Of a DNA stretch of 5,514 bases, positions 4,515 to 5,514 are shown in pieces. Source of the stretch: an uncultured Mollicutes bacterium (GTDB taxonomy: Bacteria > Bacillota_I > Bacilli_A > RFN20 > CAG-826). Numbering within the stretch: position 1 is the stretch's first letter; the number at the start of each line of letters is the position of its first letter. Position numbers and translations under genes: made by a program. Location of the stretch: the NCBI GenBank assembly GCA_900540365.1, contig UQFN01000018.1:1-5514 (forward strand), read 5' to 3'. Below the pieces are notes generated by a model that was not told the origin of the DNA, made no database searches, and saw nothing but the letters and a program-made list of their open reading frames with translations.

Positions 4515-5419
4515 TGATTATAAGCAAAGAAGTAAAGGAAGCTCTTAAAAATCATCAACCAGTCGTTGTTTTAGAGTCAACTATTATTAGTCATGGAATG
4601 CCTTATCCAAAAAATGTTGAAACTGCTTTAAAAGTAGAAGAAGAAATTAGAAAAGTTGGCGTAATACCTGCAACAATTGGAATTATTGAAGGTGAAGCAA
4701 TAGTTGGAATGAGTAAAGATCAAATTGAACAATTTGGTCAAAGAAAAGGCATTGTTAAATGTAGCAGAAGAGACTTACCAATTGTTTATGCAACTAAAAA
4801 ATGGGGTGCTACAACCGTTAGCGCCACAATGATTATTGCTCAACAAGCTGGGATTGAATTTTTTGTCACTGGTGGAATTGGCGGAGCTCATAAAAAAGCT
4901 AATGAAACCTTTGATATTAGTGCTGATCTTGATGAATTAGGAAAAACTAATGTTAGCGTAATTTGTGCTGGACCAAAAGCAATCTTAGACTTAGGTTTTA
5001 CTTTAGAAATTTTGGAAACTAAAGGTGTTCCAGTAATTGGTTATCAAACTGATTGTTTACCAGCTTTTTATACAAGTAAATCTAATTATAAAGTCGATTA
5101 TAATGCTAGTTCTCCTAAGGAAATTAGTGACATTATTTATCAAAAACGAATTAATCATTTAGATGGAGGGGTTTTAATTACAAATCCAATTCCTAAACAA
5201 TTTGAAATGGATCATAAATTGATTGATGAAGCAATTTCTAAAGCTTTAGAAGATATGGAAAAATTAAATATTAAAGGAAAAGAAGAAACTCCATTTTTAT
5301 TAAAACGTATTGTTGAATTAACTAATGGTGAATCACTTGAAGCTAATATTGCTTTAGTTTTAAATAATGCTCGTTTAGGAGCACTTATTGCTAAAGATTA
5401 TGCCAAAAACTTTAATTAA
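4514..5419 (+). CDS. psuG: Pseudouridine-5'-phosphate glycosidase PsuG
   Basis: Cytoplasmic lyase of pseudouridine salvage that reversibly cleaves the C-C glycosidic bond of pseudouridine-5'-phosphate into uracil and ribose-5-phosphate, through a Schiff base with a lysine and with a bound divalent metal. At 301 residues it is full length for the IndA/PsuG family. Family motifs are clear: LESTIISHGMPYPKNVETA (20-38), TGGIGGAHKKANETFDISADL (119-139, with D138 a candidate metal ligand), CAGPKAILDLG (151-161, with K155 the expected Schiff-base lysine by comparison with the E. coli enzyme), GYQTDCLPAF (176-185) and NGESLEANIALVLNNA (271-286). ATG 4514 overlaps the stop of the macro gene (TAATG), and AGGAG at 4499-4503 lies 10 nt before it, indicating coupled translation. 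The kinase PsuK that usually supplies the substrate is not in the window; it may lie elsewhere or be fused to another kinase. Confidence 0.96.
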   Translation: MIISKEVKEALKNHQPVVVLESTIISHGMPYPKNVETALKVEEEIRKVGVIPATIGIIEGEAIVGMSKDQIEQFGQRKGIVKCSRRDLPIVYATKKWGATTVSATMIIAQQAGIEFFVTGGIGGAHKKANETFDISADLDELGKTNVSVICAGPKAILDLGFTLEILETKGVPVIGYQTDCLPAFYTSKSNYKVDYNASSPKEISDIIYQKRINHLDGGVLITNPIPKQFEMDHKLIDEAISKALEDMEKLNIKGKEETPFLLKRIVELTNGESLEANIALVLNNARLGALIAKDYAKNFN

Positions 5420-5465
5420 ATTTTAAATTAATAAGAAAAGAAAATGCACTCGTAAAAAATGAGAG

Positions 5466-5505
5466 GTACCCCAAATCCTAGACATTAGGAAAGGGGTACT
5501 TTTTT
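5466..5505 (+). terminator. Intrinsic terminator after psuG
   Basis: GTACCCC (5466-5472) pairs with GGGGTAC (5493-5499). Above a small A-rich internal loop TCCTA (5476-5480) pairs with TAGGA (5486-5490), closing a GACAT loop. Six T follow (5500-5505). On the other strand the same stem is followed within a few bases by a T run (complement of the A run 5454-5459), so it may work in both directions. It begins 46 bp after the psuG stop. Confidence 0.9.
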
Positions 5506-5514
5506 ATGAAATAT

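Noticed and set aside
118..5419. Possible TGA=Trp genetic code, given the very AT-rich Mollicutes-like sequence.
   Set aside because: All tryptophans, including six in the ThyX-like protein, are TGG, no frame contains internal TGA, and folD ends at TGA.
5506..5514. ATG at 5506 as the start of a further gene.
   Set aside because: It follows the terminator T run directly with no ribosome binding site, and only three codons are visible.

Overview
The window is an AT-rich bacterial chromosomal segment, most likely from a low-GC Bacilli/Mollicutes-type lineage such as the RF39 or Erysipelotrichia-like gut groups. That placement is an inference from base composition, strong AGGAG-type ribosome binding sites and protein families. 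Tryptophan is encoded by TGG throughout and folD ends in TGA, so the reading frames fit the standard bacterial code rather than the TGA=Trp mycoplasma code. No RNA gene, CRISPR array, insertion sequence or complete prophage is visible.

Layout. Positions 1-117 hold a terminator- or attenuator-like hairpin region and a possible leaderless promoter. A plus-strand pair follows: folD (118-915), overlapped by a short gene (905-1501) whose product resembles the divergent ThyX-like proteins common in gut phages. This pair runs head-on, with a 4-bp stop-codon overlap, into a minus-strand cluster read right to left: a DegV family lipid-binding protein (3448-2591), a YolD-like protein (2546-2217) and a six-helix DUF308/HdeD-like membrane protein (2205-1498). 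The gap between degV and the YolD-like gene carries a 24-bp perfect palindrome that contains the presumed -10 box and could also act as a terminator. A divergent intergenic region (3449-3608) with two nested inverted repeats separates degV from a plus-strand pair: a macro-domain protein with an HTH-like C-terminal domain (3609-4514), coupled by a TAATG overlap to pseudouridine-5'-phosphate glycosidase psuG (4514-5419). A strong intrinsic terminator closes that operon at 5466-5505.

How the genes may work together. FolD supplies or consumes 5,10-methylene-tetrahydrofolate, the methylene donor of ThyX-type thymidylate synthases, so its overlap with a ThyX-like gene is biochemically suggestive. 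The ThyX signature of the partner is degenerate, however, so its reaction is open. The macro-domain protein and PsuG both belong to ribose-phosphate and modified-nucleotide metabolism (ADP-ribose derivatives; pseudouridine-5'-phosphate to uracil plus ribose-5-phosphate). YolD-like proteins usually accompany Y-family DNA polymerases of the UvrX/ImuB type, but none is present here.

Most noteworthy: (i) the folD/ThyX-like operon; (ii) two genes without a Shine-Dalgarno sequence that share the word TATAATTTTTTTAT directly before or into their ATG, suggesting leaderless mRNAs; (iii) the palindromic promoter/terminator before the YolD-like gene; (iv) a macro domain with altered ligand-binding loops fused to an HTH-like module and coupled to psuG.
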